Under the pieces are notes generated by a model. The model saw only the letters and a list, made by a program, of their open reading frames with translations, had not been told where the DNA came from and made no database searches. Source: Chalciporus piperatus (taxonomy: Eukaryota; Basidiomycota; Agaricomycetes; Boletales; Boletaceae). Taken from it: a stretch of 64,000 bases of DNA. Positions within the stretch are counted from its first letter, which is position 1. Each line of letters opens with the position of its first letter. Location of the stretch: the NCBI GenBank assembly GCA_038093975.1, contig JBBPTG010000026.1, positions 164,115 to 228,114 of the forward strand, given 5' to 3'. A program made the position numbers and the translations under genes. Of the stretch, positions 13,954-24,035 are shown piece after piece.

Positions 13954-15687
13954 ATGTTGATTGAGTTTGGCCGAGACGCGCAACGACTGCTTTCGTCCTC
14001 CGCTGTCACCAACACCGTCTGCATGTTCTCGACGGCGTTGAAACACGCTCGACGCTGTTGTCAACGGCGACGACACTTCAACGCATATTTCTCGACGACT
14101 TCCATTTGGTCAAATAAACCAACCCCTCGTAAAATCGACAGGGAAAAGATCAACTACAACCCCGAGGTCACTTTCTCCGCAGATGTCCCACAAGAATACC
14201 TTTCATATCCCCTCGTCACCTCGAATGACCTAGCAAAGTCCTTCACCGCTCCACCGACACGCGTCCGTATGCTCGTACGCGACTTCATCGAGGACGCGCT
14301 GTATAATCCACACTATGGCTACTTTTCCAAGGAAGCCACTATTTTCACAGCACCAGGGGAGGAAAACGAGGGCTTCGACTTCAATAGCTTCAAAGACAAC
14401 GCCCACTTTGAGGCTGCCATCGCGCAGCGATACGTAGAATGTGGCAGCTTGTCGGAGACAGACGGCCCTGGGAGGCAAATTTGGCATACCCCAACCGAGC
14501 TGTTCAAGGTGTGTGTGTATCCGTTCCATCGTCCTTTCGACCTCTCAAATTCGACTCAGCCATGGTACGGCCAAGCCATTGCTCAATGTCTCGTTTCTGA
14601 GTACCTCCTGAAATATTTCCCCTACGAAGACTTTAAGATTTACGAGCTCGGTGCTGGAAATGGTACCCTGGCGTTGAACATTCTCGACTACCTCCGTGCA
14701 CATCATCCCGAGGTTTATGATCGCACAGTCTACACCATCATTGAAATCAGTGCACCCCTTGCGCGAGCTCAGCGGACCCGCTTACGTCGTGCCGGCCACG
14801 AACAACGCACAGTGACCGTGGAACATCGAAGTGTCTTCGCCTGGACCAAGACAGAACACGCCCCATGTTACGTCCTCGCTACCGAAGTCATAGACAACTT
14901 CGCTCACGATCTCGTGCGGTACGACGTTCGTACCTTGGAGCCGTTCCAGGGCTTGGTTGCCATCGACAAGGAAGGCGAATTCGTGCCATATTACTCGAGG
15001 ATAACGGACCCCCTCGTTGCATCCTTTCTCACCCTCCGTCACCGTCTAAAGCGTCAGCCCGCTTTGCCGTGGTATCTTCGTACCTCTGCGCTACGAAACA
15101 TATATGCAAAACTCCCTCTTGCACCTAATCTGTCTCCACCAGAATACATCCCTACACGCCTATTTTCCCTTATCCGTCTCCTCCGCACATATTTCCCCCG
15201 ACATCGTCTACTCCTTTCCGACTTTTCGTCTCTACCGGATGCAGTGCCAGGTGCAAACGCCCCTGTCGTGCAAACGAGCGTGCGTGGGACCATGGTACCC
15301 TGTGAAACGATCTTCGTTCGCCAGGGTTACTTTGATATCTTGTTCCCGACCGCGTTTGAGCAGCTGCGCGATATGTACGAGTACGTACTCGAGCAGCCAG
15401 ATGACGCCTGCGCATGTCCAGACGATTTGAAGCATGCGCGTTTATCACCCGAAGCTACGAGGACGTCTCCCCTATCGCTTGGCTCAAAGTTCTTCTCACC
15501 ATCCTCACGCCGCTCACCACTCGATGGCGTCACGTCTGCCAGTGGTCTACCTGTAGGAGAAAGAAGAAGTGGCGTGTTTAGCCATTCGGAGTTCATGGAG
15601 ACTTATGCCGACCTTGCGCAAACACAACTCAGGAACGGGGAGAATCCCATGGTTTCATTCTACAAGAACGTTAAATTTTTGTTCTAA
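13954..15687 (+). CDS. MidA/NDUFAF7-type SAM-dependent methyltransferase (DUF185), mitochondrial
   Basis: Related to NDUFAF7, the arginine methyltransferase needed for complex I assembly. A basic N-terminus (RRCCQRRRHFNAYFSTTS) fits mitochondrial import. The family signatures are RDFIEDALYNPHYGYFSKEA, the SAM-binding YELGAGNGTLA and the acidic ATEVIDNF. A 51-nt intron at 14509-14559 is a multiple of three and has no stop, so it can be read through: splicing gives TELFKPWYGQAIAQ, the conserved sequence, while retention adds 17 residues. An alternative start is ATG 14023 (MFSTALKHARR), which would widen the promoter shared with MMS19. A C-terminal extension rich in Ser/Pro precedes the end. Fungi have more than one paralogue, so the exact orthology is open. 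Confidence 0.85.
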   Translation: MLIEFGRDAQRLLSSSAVTNTVCMFSTALKHARRCCQRRRHFNAYFSTTSIWSNKPTPRKIDREKINYNPEVTFSADVPQEYLSYPLVTSNDLAKSFTAPPTRVRMLVRDFIEDALYNPHYGYFSKEATIFTAPGEENEGFDFNSFKDNAHFEAAIAQRYVECGSLSETDGPGRQIWHTPTELFKVCVYPFHRPFDLSNSTQPWYGQAIAQCLVSEYLLKYFPYEDFKIYELGAGNGTLALNILDYLRAHHPEVYDRTVYTIIEISAPLARAQRTRLRRAGHEQRTVTVEHRSVFAWTKTEHAPCYVLATEVIDNFAHDLVRYDVRTLEPFQGLVAIDKEGEFVPYYSRITDPLVASFLTLRHRLKRQPALPWYLRTSALRNIYAKLPLAPNLSPPEYIPTRLFSLIRLLRTYFPRHRLLLSDFSSLPDAVPGANAPVVQTSVRGTMVPCETIFVRQGYFDILFPTAFEQLRDMYEYVLEQPDDACACPDDLKHARLSPEATRTSPLSLGSKFFSPSSRRSPLDGVTSASGLPVGERRSGVFSHSEFMETYADLAQTQLRNGENPMVSFYKNVKFLF

Positions 15688-15905
15688 ACCTAGAAGGCAA
15701 ATATCTGGCCCTATTTTCTCAGGGGAGGAATCTCGTCCAAGACCGGAGCGATTCTTGGAAATACTTCCAAGCGGTGGTGTAGGGGGGAACACGTGGTGAT
15801 ACCAAGGGATGTATAGCTGCAAGTCGCCACTAGCATCTAATAAGTTAGCATCCATATCGATTCTACCCATATTCCTTCAGCTTCGAAACTTGCCGACGAC
15901 GTGAT

Positions 15906-17004
15906 TTAAGCTCCCTTTCGCAAGATGTACATGTAATAATGGAAGGATTCTCCCAGCTCTCTGATCTCGAGTTTGGTTCCAGGGGAATGCGGACCTGTCA
16001 GAAATCTTCGGCGAAAGTGGGGTTGACCGAAAGTGATGTAGAGCAAAGTGCCAGTCGGTCGGAGGGCCCTGGGTGTGAGGTGACATCAAAACGTTGGCAA
16101 TACTGGAGTGCACCAAGGGGAGTGTCATTTATACCTGAGTACTTCGGACACTTCCGCGGTACAGTCCTTGACGATATCTTCTGGCGGGTCCTGCATTATA
16201 CGAAGTCAAGTACTCGCGCCGAGGCTCGACAGATAAGCACAGACCCAAACGTCGGTAGACGATGTCATCATCGCATCCATAGTTCCTATCGGGGGGGACA
16301 TTAATAGAAAACTTGGAAACAGCGGGTGGTCGGGCGGGGGTTACCTTTGTCGATTGCAATGTCGAAAGAGGCGTCCTCAAACGACAAGTTGCGGACGTCC
16401 ATCTCGTGCCCTACAATCAAAACATCGGGTCATCATGTATATGTGGTGGGTTTAGCGGTGCCCTGTGCGCACACTCCATCTCCGGTCTTGATGCAGCATG
16501 GCGGGCTTGCATCCGTTCAATGACCACCGACGAATACTGCGAAATGACAATCATGATGAGGACAGCGAGCCTGTCTGATGATGGGATGACCAACATCAAT
16601 GTTGACAATGTTTTTATATCCATCCTCCCACATCTGGTCAAGCACCCGTCAGGATCGCGCTCTTTACAAGGGGGAGGACATCTTACATCCTCCGAGAACT
16701 TTGAGTTTCCGCATCCGAGCATCAGTATCCTGGCGGACTTGTCAGGTATCAAGGGTCGGATATGTGTTGCAAGATCTTCGTAAGATTTGAACCAGTCGAA
16801 AGAACTTGAATCTGAAGCCTCTCTATCGCTCAGAGTCAGGCCATATACATGAAGAGCGATGTGCGACGATAGGGACACACTGGGAATATCTCGAATCCCT
16901 GCTCGATCGGTTGGTCAGCGGGAAGTCGTGATCACTGAATGGTAGATGTATACTGACCAGTAATCTTTGGTACCATATTCTTTGTTCTTCTGGGGAAGTG
17001 CCAT
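15906..17004 (-). CDS. Class I SAM methyltransferase, METTL13/EEF1AKMT4-like
   Basis: Probable protein lysine methyltransferase; relatives modify translation elongation factor 1A. Exon 1 gives MALPQKNKEYGTKDYW, the D-Y-W start of this family. Later exons give DWFKSYEDLATHIRPLIP, the SAM loop ILMLGCGNSKFSED, then WEDGYKNIVNID and YSSVVIERM (motif II acidic residue). Further spliced pieces give DKGTMDAMM and RPTGTLLYITFGQPHFRRR, ending YYMYILRKGA with the stop at 15908-15906. It carries many introns of about 50 bp. The substrate is inferred from family only. It is divergent from the TMEM14 gene. Confidence 0.85.
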
Positions 17005-17200
17005 GGTGAACGATCTGTACAAGACGGCTTACTAGCAGAATCTACTTGAATTGAAGGTTAGATATCATATGATGTTAGTTACGCGGTGATCACACGCCTC
17101 TCTGTGTCAGCGACGACGTCCAGAATTACAACCAAAGCTACTTACGCCCGCTCTGAACTCTACAGTTGTAAGCCTACTTGAATATCACAGTATACATACC
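17005..17200. promoter_or_regulatory. Divergent promoter, methyltransferase / TMEM14
   Basis: These 196 bp separate two start codons on opposite strands. The sequence is AT-rich close to the TMEM14 start; no named motif is recognised. Confidence 0.35.
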
Positions 17201-17687
17201 ATGGCAAGCTCATTCGAACCTTTTGGTCGTTTCTCCAGAACTAACATGCCAGTTCCACAGTCTGCTATCCCAGCATACTCTGTGGGCGTCTTGTGCATCG
17301 CCGGCGGATTCACGGGTTTCCTTAGGACACGCTCTATTCCTTCCCTCGTTGCTGGAATTGGGTACGTTTACCGAATTCATCGGTTCAAACTCGCGTTTTG
17401 CAAACTCACCCGATGCCTGCTCCGCAGCGTAGGCGCTCTCTACATGTGGAGCGCAGAACAGATCAAGAAGGGTGCACCTAATGGAATCGAGGGTGCCCTT
17501 GGTAAGTCTCACTGCTGTCTAGGACGTTCATTCCGTTGACGGTTGCATAGGCGCATCTGCACTTTTGTTGCTGTCGTCACTTCCCCGTATCACCAAGGGG
17601 CCCGTTCCCATCCTTCTTGCTGTGACCAGCGCAAGTGCTGGTGCTTACTACGGGAAGACTCTTTACGACCTCCGAACTTATGCTTAA
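17201..17687 (+). CDS. TMEM14 family small membrane protein
   Basis: Small multi-pass membrane protein; vertebrate TMEM14C is a mitochondrial inner-membrane protein needed for haem synthesis, and fungal members are poorly studied. Three exons join to about 122 residues. The hydrophobic helices are PAYSVGVLCIAGGFTGF (TMEM14 glycine-rich helix), SIPSLVAGIG plus VGALYMWSA, ASALLLLSSL and PVPILLAVTSASAGAYYG. It ends YDLRTYA. The Gly-rich helices and the final A-x-YYG-K block support the family. Confidence 0.88.
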
Positions 17688-18056
17688 CGCATTCTCGCAG
17701 TGGTAGGGGTCGAGGTGATGGTTCAGGAACACATTCATGTCGTGTCTGCATCCCATATTGTACTTTTGTCAGCCTGTCCGCTAGCTTGTCGACTCCATTC
17801 TATCATGCAGCACCTATTGCCAGGGTTTCCCGTTTTCAAAAGTCTCTGAAGTGAATCTAGCCTAACATGAGCATGATCATCCCAGACAGACACCCCCCTG
17901 TTTTCGAGCGCAATTTCACACCGAGTCTGAAATGGATGCAATGATTGAGTAATTCAATGCAGAACAGAGTGGGGATGAGGATGATCTAATGCCAAACAGT
18001 CCACTGAACAGCATACACCACCTCGGACACTCGTGTGACCAACGCCGACTGGTCAA
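17688..18056. other. Convergent 3' spacer, TMEM14 / 4EHP
   Basis: 369 bp between two stop codons. It should contain both 3' UTRs. I see no gene or RNA. Confidence 0.4.
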
Positions 18057-19210
18057 TCATGGAACCGGCGGTGTGCGTTCGATGGCAGAGTTGCGAAACG
18101 AAGATTTGTCTTGCATCGAATCTGTAGAATCATGTGGAATTAGACCGTTACATATGAATAGGAGAAACCGATATACCATTGTTCGACTTGTACTCCATTA
18201 TCGTTGAAGGCGGTAGATTGAGGACCAGACGTATCGTGTCCCTGTCCAATAAACCCACGTCGGGGTCACAAAGAACACCAGCAAGTCATCGCACTGTACA
18301 CGCACCTAATCTTCTCGCGTACTTTCACATCCGCCTCAACGCGGTTCCAAACAGAAACGATATCCTCGCTCTGTCGGACGCTGATCGTACAACCAGAGAT
18401 ATCTGGCCACTCCTCACCCTCCTCGTCTTCGTGTTCGTTACCGTCGCCTTCTGTCTTGAGCCGACCCCTCGCACATTCGTCAAACATATCGCCGACGACG
18501 CCACAGACGAGATCCTCCCAAACACGATCTGCGACGCCTTTCCTTAGACGGATGATCCATTTTCCACCAGCACGGTTGAGAGGATCTTCCCAGACTGGGC
18601 GACGTACGCCAGCATGGAACAAAAGGTAGTCGGTGGTGGGTACGAGGGAGGATGGTGGGGAAAGGTGGGTATGCAGGGACCAAAATGATTCGACCTGACA
18701 AAAGGGGTTCAAAAGACGCTGAGTAATTTGAGAAGACGGACTGACGGAAGAAAAGGATGCGATTTTTTTGATACCCTCTTCGTAACTCGTGATCTTATTT
18801 CCTGGTGCACGTTGTTGTCTGAACCAAAACACCCATCTGGCAGATGAATCGGATAATTGATCAGCAGCGTAGCGCGGTGTGATCGAAGAGGGACCAGATG
18901 AAACATGGCACACGGGCAGGTGTTAGCACGGAGACGGGAAATGGATAACAACACGAACATACGTGTTCCGCAAAGGGTGAACTGTACCCGATGAAGGACT
19001 CGACCCTGGGTTTTTGGTCTGAGCTGGCTCGGGCTCACGATTCGCTAAAGAAGTGGAAAAATGGCGGCTTGAAGGGATACGGGGTCTGGTCGTGTCTTGT
19101 GTAGTGTTTGGGGTGGGTGGTGGTGGGTGCTGTGGTTGAGAGTGGTTATGTGGTTGTTGTGAGCCGAATCGTTGCTGAGGTTGAGAATGGTTCGAGAAAT
19201 AACCTGCCAT
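18057..19210 (-). CDS. eIF4E-type cap-binding protein, 4EHP-like
   Basis: Binds the mRNA 5' cap; 4EHP (eIF4E2) members usually repress translation because they bind eIF4G poorly. A Gln/Pro/His-rich N-terminus (MAGYFSNHSQPQQRF) precedes the IF4E fold. The core is WVFWFRQQRAPGNK, TSYEEGIKKIASFSSV and FWSLHTHL, then YLLFHAGVRRPVWEDP and GGKWIIRLRKGVADRVWEDL. The remaining parts are ISVRQSEDIVSVWNR and the spliced end DTIRLVLNLPPSTIMEYKSNN, typical of 4EHP. Most cap-stacking tryptophans are present. The stop is at 18059-18057. Confidence 0.9.
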
Positions 19211-19626
19211 TTGAGCTGTGTATTGTACTGGTGATAAGTGAACGAATAAAAAAATTGGAGGATCGCTTTCGAATGCTCACACGGGGATGTTTGAACTTTG
19301 CGATGGACGAGTGCGACGGGGAGAAGTTATGTAATCCAACTCATCCATCTACGGTACACCAAATACCTACTTGGAGGCTCAAAGCACTACTTGACATCGA
19401 GCTAGTTAGAACGACGTCGACCACGGAGAATCTCCCTAGACTTTGCAGTCCCTCTCAGAGTGTAACTGCTTGGAGGCATGTCTTATAGCACTACCGACAG
19501 TGCATCTGCATTCATCTCCGAGTCGCATCGCATGGACGAATTTTGCAGTCAAAAACAACCGCCCATAACACGAATGATCCAGCCTCGACATTGAATAGTT
19601 GAACGACTGACTGCATATTGAGACCG
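19211..19626. other. Spacer between MED4 stop and 4EHP start
   Basis: 416 bp, expected to hold the 4EHP promoter and the MED4 3' end. No coding or RNA feature is recognised. Confidence 0.35.
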
Positions 19627-20486
19627 TCATAGATCTGGATTGAGATCCAGATCCAGATCGAAAACTGTCTGGGATTGAGTGCGTATTTCGTGTCGGTACG
19701 GATTTACGCCTGCTCTGTCCCGCGTCGCGTTCGTCGGCTTTGGAGACGGTGACCGAGCTACATGGCATCACACACGTTCCGTTCAAACTCGATAAAACGC
19801 GAAATAATGGGGGACATGAACTTACGTTTCACGCTATGACTTTCGCCGAGACCTCCGAGGGGTTTTTCGACGTTCAACCTGCCCCGCCTCATCTTTTCTT
19901 CGTTCGGGAATGGAGGGAAGAACAACGGGACAGGTGCACCAGGAACAGTGCTCAGCGGTGCGTTGGGATCAGGCATGTTGGGTGGAGCGGATGTGAATGC
20001 ACTGAGCGACTGTGCGTAAGCGAGAAGTTCCGGGTAGGGTATCGACGCTGTTCGAGGTCGTAAACATGGGAACGTCAAGAAGAGCAAATCGTAGTATCGA
20101 TGCCCACCGTCTTTCGCCTGCTTGATACCTTGAATCCTTTCCTCGCCCTCTTGGACTAAAATTTCGAGTTCACGCCTGCCTTGTTCGATGCGTTCGACGA
20201 TCTGACGCCATCTTACGTCGAGTGCGCCAATGTCTGCGACGAGCGCGTCGATGCGCCTTTGGCGTCGCTGATGTGAGGCCGTATGTGCAAGCGCATTTGC
20301 GAGGGACGTTTCAGCGGTAAGGAAGGCAGAAAGGGGTGGTGGTGCTATCGTGGGTTTTGCATGCGGATGTGGAGAAGACAGGGACTGAAAGAGTGTGCCA
20401 GAGAGCGTGGCGATGGCATTCAGCGGGACTGTCAGCGTATCCGTCATAGACATTGCATCTTGGGAGGCCTTGGCTGTAGTCGCCAT
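19627..20486 (-). CDS. MED4: Mediator complex subunit 4
   Basis: Middle-module subunit of Mediator, the RNA polymerase II co-activator. After a Pro/Ser-rich start (MATTAKASQDAMSMTD) a coiled-coil segment (IEQGRRELEILVQEGEERI) leads into the MED4 hallmark PYPELLAYAQSLSAFTSAPP. The next motif is PFPNEEKMRRGRLN. The last two short exons splice to a basic RSPSPKPTNATRDRAG stretch and end TVFDLDLDLNPDL, a fungal MED4-like acidic C-terminus, stop at 19629-19627. Four exons and about 240 residues, within the normal fungal range. Confidence 0.9.
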
Positions 20487-20703
20487 TGGATCACACGATG
20501 TCGTTCAGCAGAGAGAAGAAATGTATTCGAGTCTCGCAGATGAAGGTCTGCCTCTAGCAAATAAATAATGAGTACAGTCTACAAAACGAGACGAATAGAT
20601 GCACAGGTATAATACTTGACAAGTATGGGGTACTAGCTATGCAGGATAGATGCACTGTCAGATACACCACAGATGTCCTCTAGCAAAGTCACAGCGAACG
20701 CGC

Positions 20704-22029
20704 TCATCGGGCCATGATGGCCTGCGTCTTGATCCCTGCTTCCACAATAGCCCTCTCAAAGGCCTTCAGCTGCTCATTTACCACCACACGACCATCCCGC
20801 CGCCCGATGCTGTCCGCCTCCCACTTCTCAATCTTCGACCGACTCCTCTCCGCGCCTTCCGTGTCAATTTTCCATTTGGCAAGTTGGTTCTTGACCAAAC
20901 GTATCTTGCGTCCTGCGTCCGCGGTAGCAGCGCTGTTCACTTGAGATTGCTCGGATATAATTGTGAGAGAAGCAAGGAAGGATGCCGTATGCGAACGCAT
21001 ATGGGTCATCGAAGGGAGGGCGACGCTAAGAGTTGATATGGAAGATTGTGGCGGCTGAGTTGCCTTGTTCTGAGGTTTTAATGAAGAGTGTGAGGCAGAG
21101 GACGATGACGATGACGGCCGCGCCGGAGTAAAGTAAGGTTTTTGGGGAGTTACGGGTCGTGAGGAGCCGTATAGCGCGTCTCCTTCACCCATTCCCTCTT
21201 CTTCCGCCACGGATTCAAGTTTCAACGACTCCTGTGGTTGTCGCTCTGGCTCGTCTTCAGAGAGGGATGTCTCGAGGGGCTCGAGATCACCTAGCACATC
21301 CGTCCCTCCTACTTCCATAGCAATGCGCTTCAAGTCGCGGTCGTGAGAGATGAGCTCGCGAACTTGGCCCTCGCGCTCGCGTACGGCGTCGTTGAGTCCG
21401 CTGATCATGTCAGACGTAAGGTTTTCGAGAGTGAAGGTCATGTCGATGCCGCGAAGGTGTGAAAGGAATCTATCTGTCGAAGCCAGATTCTGCGCGAGAA
21501 CCTCTATAGCATCTTGAGCGAGCGTGGCATGATGCATCGCGTCATCATCGTCTTCCTCGTCGCTTGGAACTTCGACGCCGTTTTGATCGCGAGCCTGTCC
21601 ATCATTTTCGTCGTCCACCTCGTCTTCGGCAGCGCTGCTAAGCTCTGCTGCTAGGCTGCCACCAAGGGAAACATCTCTGCCCAGCTCATCTGCGAAAGTG
21701 GCATCTGTCCCATCGAGCTCTCCGCCGTGAGCATCGTGCATGTCAGCGTGGCCATTGGTTTGTCTCATGAGAGGGTCGTCATCAATGCCTTCAGCACCCT
21801 CGTCGTACTCGATGCCAAATTCTTCGGCCAACAACCTGGACGCGCCTCCCGCTGGGTCGGGCATCAAAGCGACTGCGAGTTCATGGGCCAAAGAATGTGC
21901 TCCTGAAGGGACAGCGATGCCCTGATCAAGAGTGGATAGAGGAGCGGAATGAGAAAGGCCAGAGTTGGAGGAGGAGGAAGGGTGACGAGATGATTTGCGG
22001 GGAGAAGTCGAAGAGTGTCTATTGTGCAT
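20704..22029 (-). CDS. Unknown acidic, coiled protein
   Basis: A single-exon frame of 441 residues from ATG 22029 (MHNRHSSTSPRKSS). The frame stays open upstream to 22176 without an ATG. The N-terminal half is Ser/Asp/Glu-rich and disordered-looking. The middle (LAQDAIEVLAQNLASTDRFL then DAVREREGQVRELISHD) and the C-terminus (GRKIRLVKNQLAKWKIDTEGAERS) are predicted helices. I do not recognise a domain; it may be basidiomycete-specific. A rearranged fragment of its coding and upstream sequence recurs at about 30036-30115, between two phosphatase genes. Confidence 0.7.
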   Translation of the reverse strand: MHNRHSSTSPRKSSRHPSSSSNSGLSHSAPLSTLDQGIAVPSGAHSLAHELAVALMPDPAGGASRLLAEEFGIEYDEGAEGIDDDPLMRQTNGHADMHDAHGGELDGTDATFADELGRDVSLGGSLAAELSSAAEDEVDDENDGQARDQNGVEVPSDEEDDDDAMHHATLAQDAIEVLAQNLASTDRFLSHLRGIDMTFTLENLTSDMISGLNDAVREREGQVRELISHDRDLKRIAMEVGGTDVLGDLEPLETSLSEDEPERQPQESLKLESVAEEEGMGEGDALYGSSRPVTPQKPYFTPARPSSSSSSASHSSLKPQNKATQPPQSSISTLSVALPSMTHMRSHTASFLASLTIISEQSQVNSAATADAGRKIRLVKNQLAKWKIDTEGAERSRSKIEKWEADSIGRRDGRVVVNEQLKAFERAIVEAGIKTQAIMAR

Positions 22030-24035
22030 CGTTGACTGTACCTGCCGACGATTAACAGTTTCTGAAGTGACCGGGTGTGTTCCCGCGTTCGTTGCCACGC
22101 GACCGTTTTGTGTTGTTCCGCTCCTTACGCGTCCGGTAGTGAATGTCGAGGGTATGATTGATTGGTTCGAGTTCAATGAATAATGTCCATCCGAATGGCG
22201 TACTATCTGCGAGCACTTGTCGCTGTCGAGGTTAAATATTACGTAAGCACATCCACTCGCAAGATATACGATTTAGACACGCAGGTTGGTCTTCTAGGTG
22301 GCGTGCGCCGAGATCTATGGCTGAGTAACCGTGTTTTCCGGCCATGTTTTACCAACGCCTTTTATGGTCACGTGCCCGCCCCGTTTAGGCAGCCGGCGTG
22401 ATCGCGATCTCGGTCGCGTCGTGGGCTCGCGCTCGTATGTGCGACACGCGTCCTCGTTCGTCCTCGATCCCTTCCAGCCTCTGTGCTGTCTCGGACGCAA
22501 GATGGAACGCATTCCCGATGTGACCGCCTCACCGGAGCCCACGAAAGGACGAGGGTGTTAAGCGCCCCATCTTCAAGTTCCGCGGAACGCTTGCAGCTTG
22601 AGAACTTAGGCAAACGGAAGACGGGTCGGACGCTTAGAGTGCGCGGTCGAGCGGGGAGCACGTAACAGTACTAGTAGTGCTCGCAAACCCTTGTATTCGG
22701 TACAATATTAATGGACTGGATGGAAAAAAAACATTGCAGGTTGCATCCTAGTACTATCGTGATCCTGCTGTGCAGGCTGAGTCGTGTGGACATGCATCCG
22801 AGCCGCCGGCCCAGGCGTAAAACTTGGAGTGGTTTTACGGATTTTACTGGCGGGAAACAAGCGGGCGCCAGTTTCCCTGCAATTTCTGCGATTTCCGTCG
22901 AGTTCCATCGTAAAACGGCGCGCGCAGCGCCGAAAAAATCAGCCCAATTAGGCAGGCGAGCAGGTTCTAACTCCCGTTCACTCCCGTAGGTCAACATTTC
23001 AACTCCCAGTGCTACACAGTGCCACGCAGCAGATCCACGACAGGCAGGCCAACTCCATCCTCACTGGCAAGCTCTTCGGATCATGCTCAGCTGTGCAGGA
23101 TCGCTTCGGGATCACGCGTCCCATGTTGCTCAGCCGTGGGAACTTGTCTCAGTCGCGAGACAAACGATGCCAAGGTGCGCTACAGGCCTGTTGTCACGGC
23201 GGTCTCGCTCAAGTCGATGCATAACATGTAGGTCCATTCTTTCGTATCTGGGGGTGATCCATTAGGTCTGAACTCACTGGCAGCTGTAAATGGTGTCCTG
23301 GACATCGACAAATGGTCGAGGAAACTAGTCGTCCAACAGCCACCCTGGTCACTGCTATGAACGACGCACGCCGGAAACACAAGGGCTGGCTGCACAAGGG
23401 TGAAACACAGTGGCCCCTGTTGCGTTTCTGTGCAGGACCCGCCACGCTGAGTAGCCGATCCCGGCCCTTACTGTCGATCACAACCAGCTCCCCCTTTGGT
23501 CAGCGATCTTCATCAATCGCAGCTCCACCACTGTAGGTGTCTATGCTATCCAACTCGCCAAAGCGATCCGGCTTCGTGTGGTTGCGTCTGCTTCGGCTCA
23601 CCACGAGGCGTTTGTGCATTCGTTGGGTGGAGACCTCGGCGCTCATTGGTGGCTGTCAAGTCCACGATAGCTTCCCGACCGTTGAGATTCACACCCTGAC
23701 TCGCATCGCCATGCGCCGAAGGCGTGTTTATCATCCAGACCTTAAGACCATCGATGGGCGTGGGTATATGCTCGTCAGAGCATCCCGTTCGTTGACACCT
23801 GCATGTGATCGGGTACGCTGTACTATATAGTCTTGATCCGGACATGATAGAATTCTGAATGAACGGGTCTGTACTTGTTAGTCTCGGAGCCACTGAGTGG
23901 TTTTTTTTACCTGTCGCTGACCACTGTCTACTTGCCCAGGTCAACAATATATTTGGAGTGACAAATTTGGCATCAAAAGGGCTTGAGGGGCCATTAAAGG
24001 GGGCTTACCTCTCCACCTCTGGATTCACCAACACG
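22030..24035. other. 2 kb GC-rich region without a recognised gene
   Basis: Region between the unknown gene and the XPG-like nuclease. It is notably GC/CpG-rich near 22380-22670 and 22790-22960 and contains several CGTAAAAC/GTTTTACG motifs in both orientations (22816, 22832, 22919). From 23000 to 24030 short open frames occur on both strands but none resembles a known family or splices into a clear model. It may be the 5' end of a mobile element. Confidence 0.35.
22816..22926. repeat. Cluster of CGTAAAAC / GTTTTACG motifs
   Basis: CGTAAAACTTGGAGTGGTTTTACG (two arms: 22816-22823 and 22832-22839) forms an inverted pair, and another CGTAAAAC lies at 22919-22926. Two similar motifs occur at 28909-28916 and 28931-28937, beyond the recombinase gene. 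They may mark element ends, but the motif is short. Confidence 0.35.
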
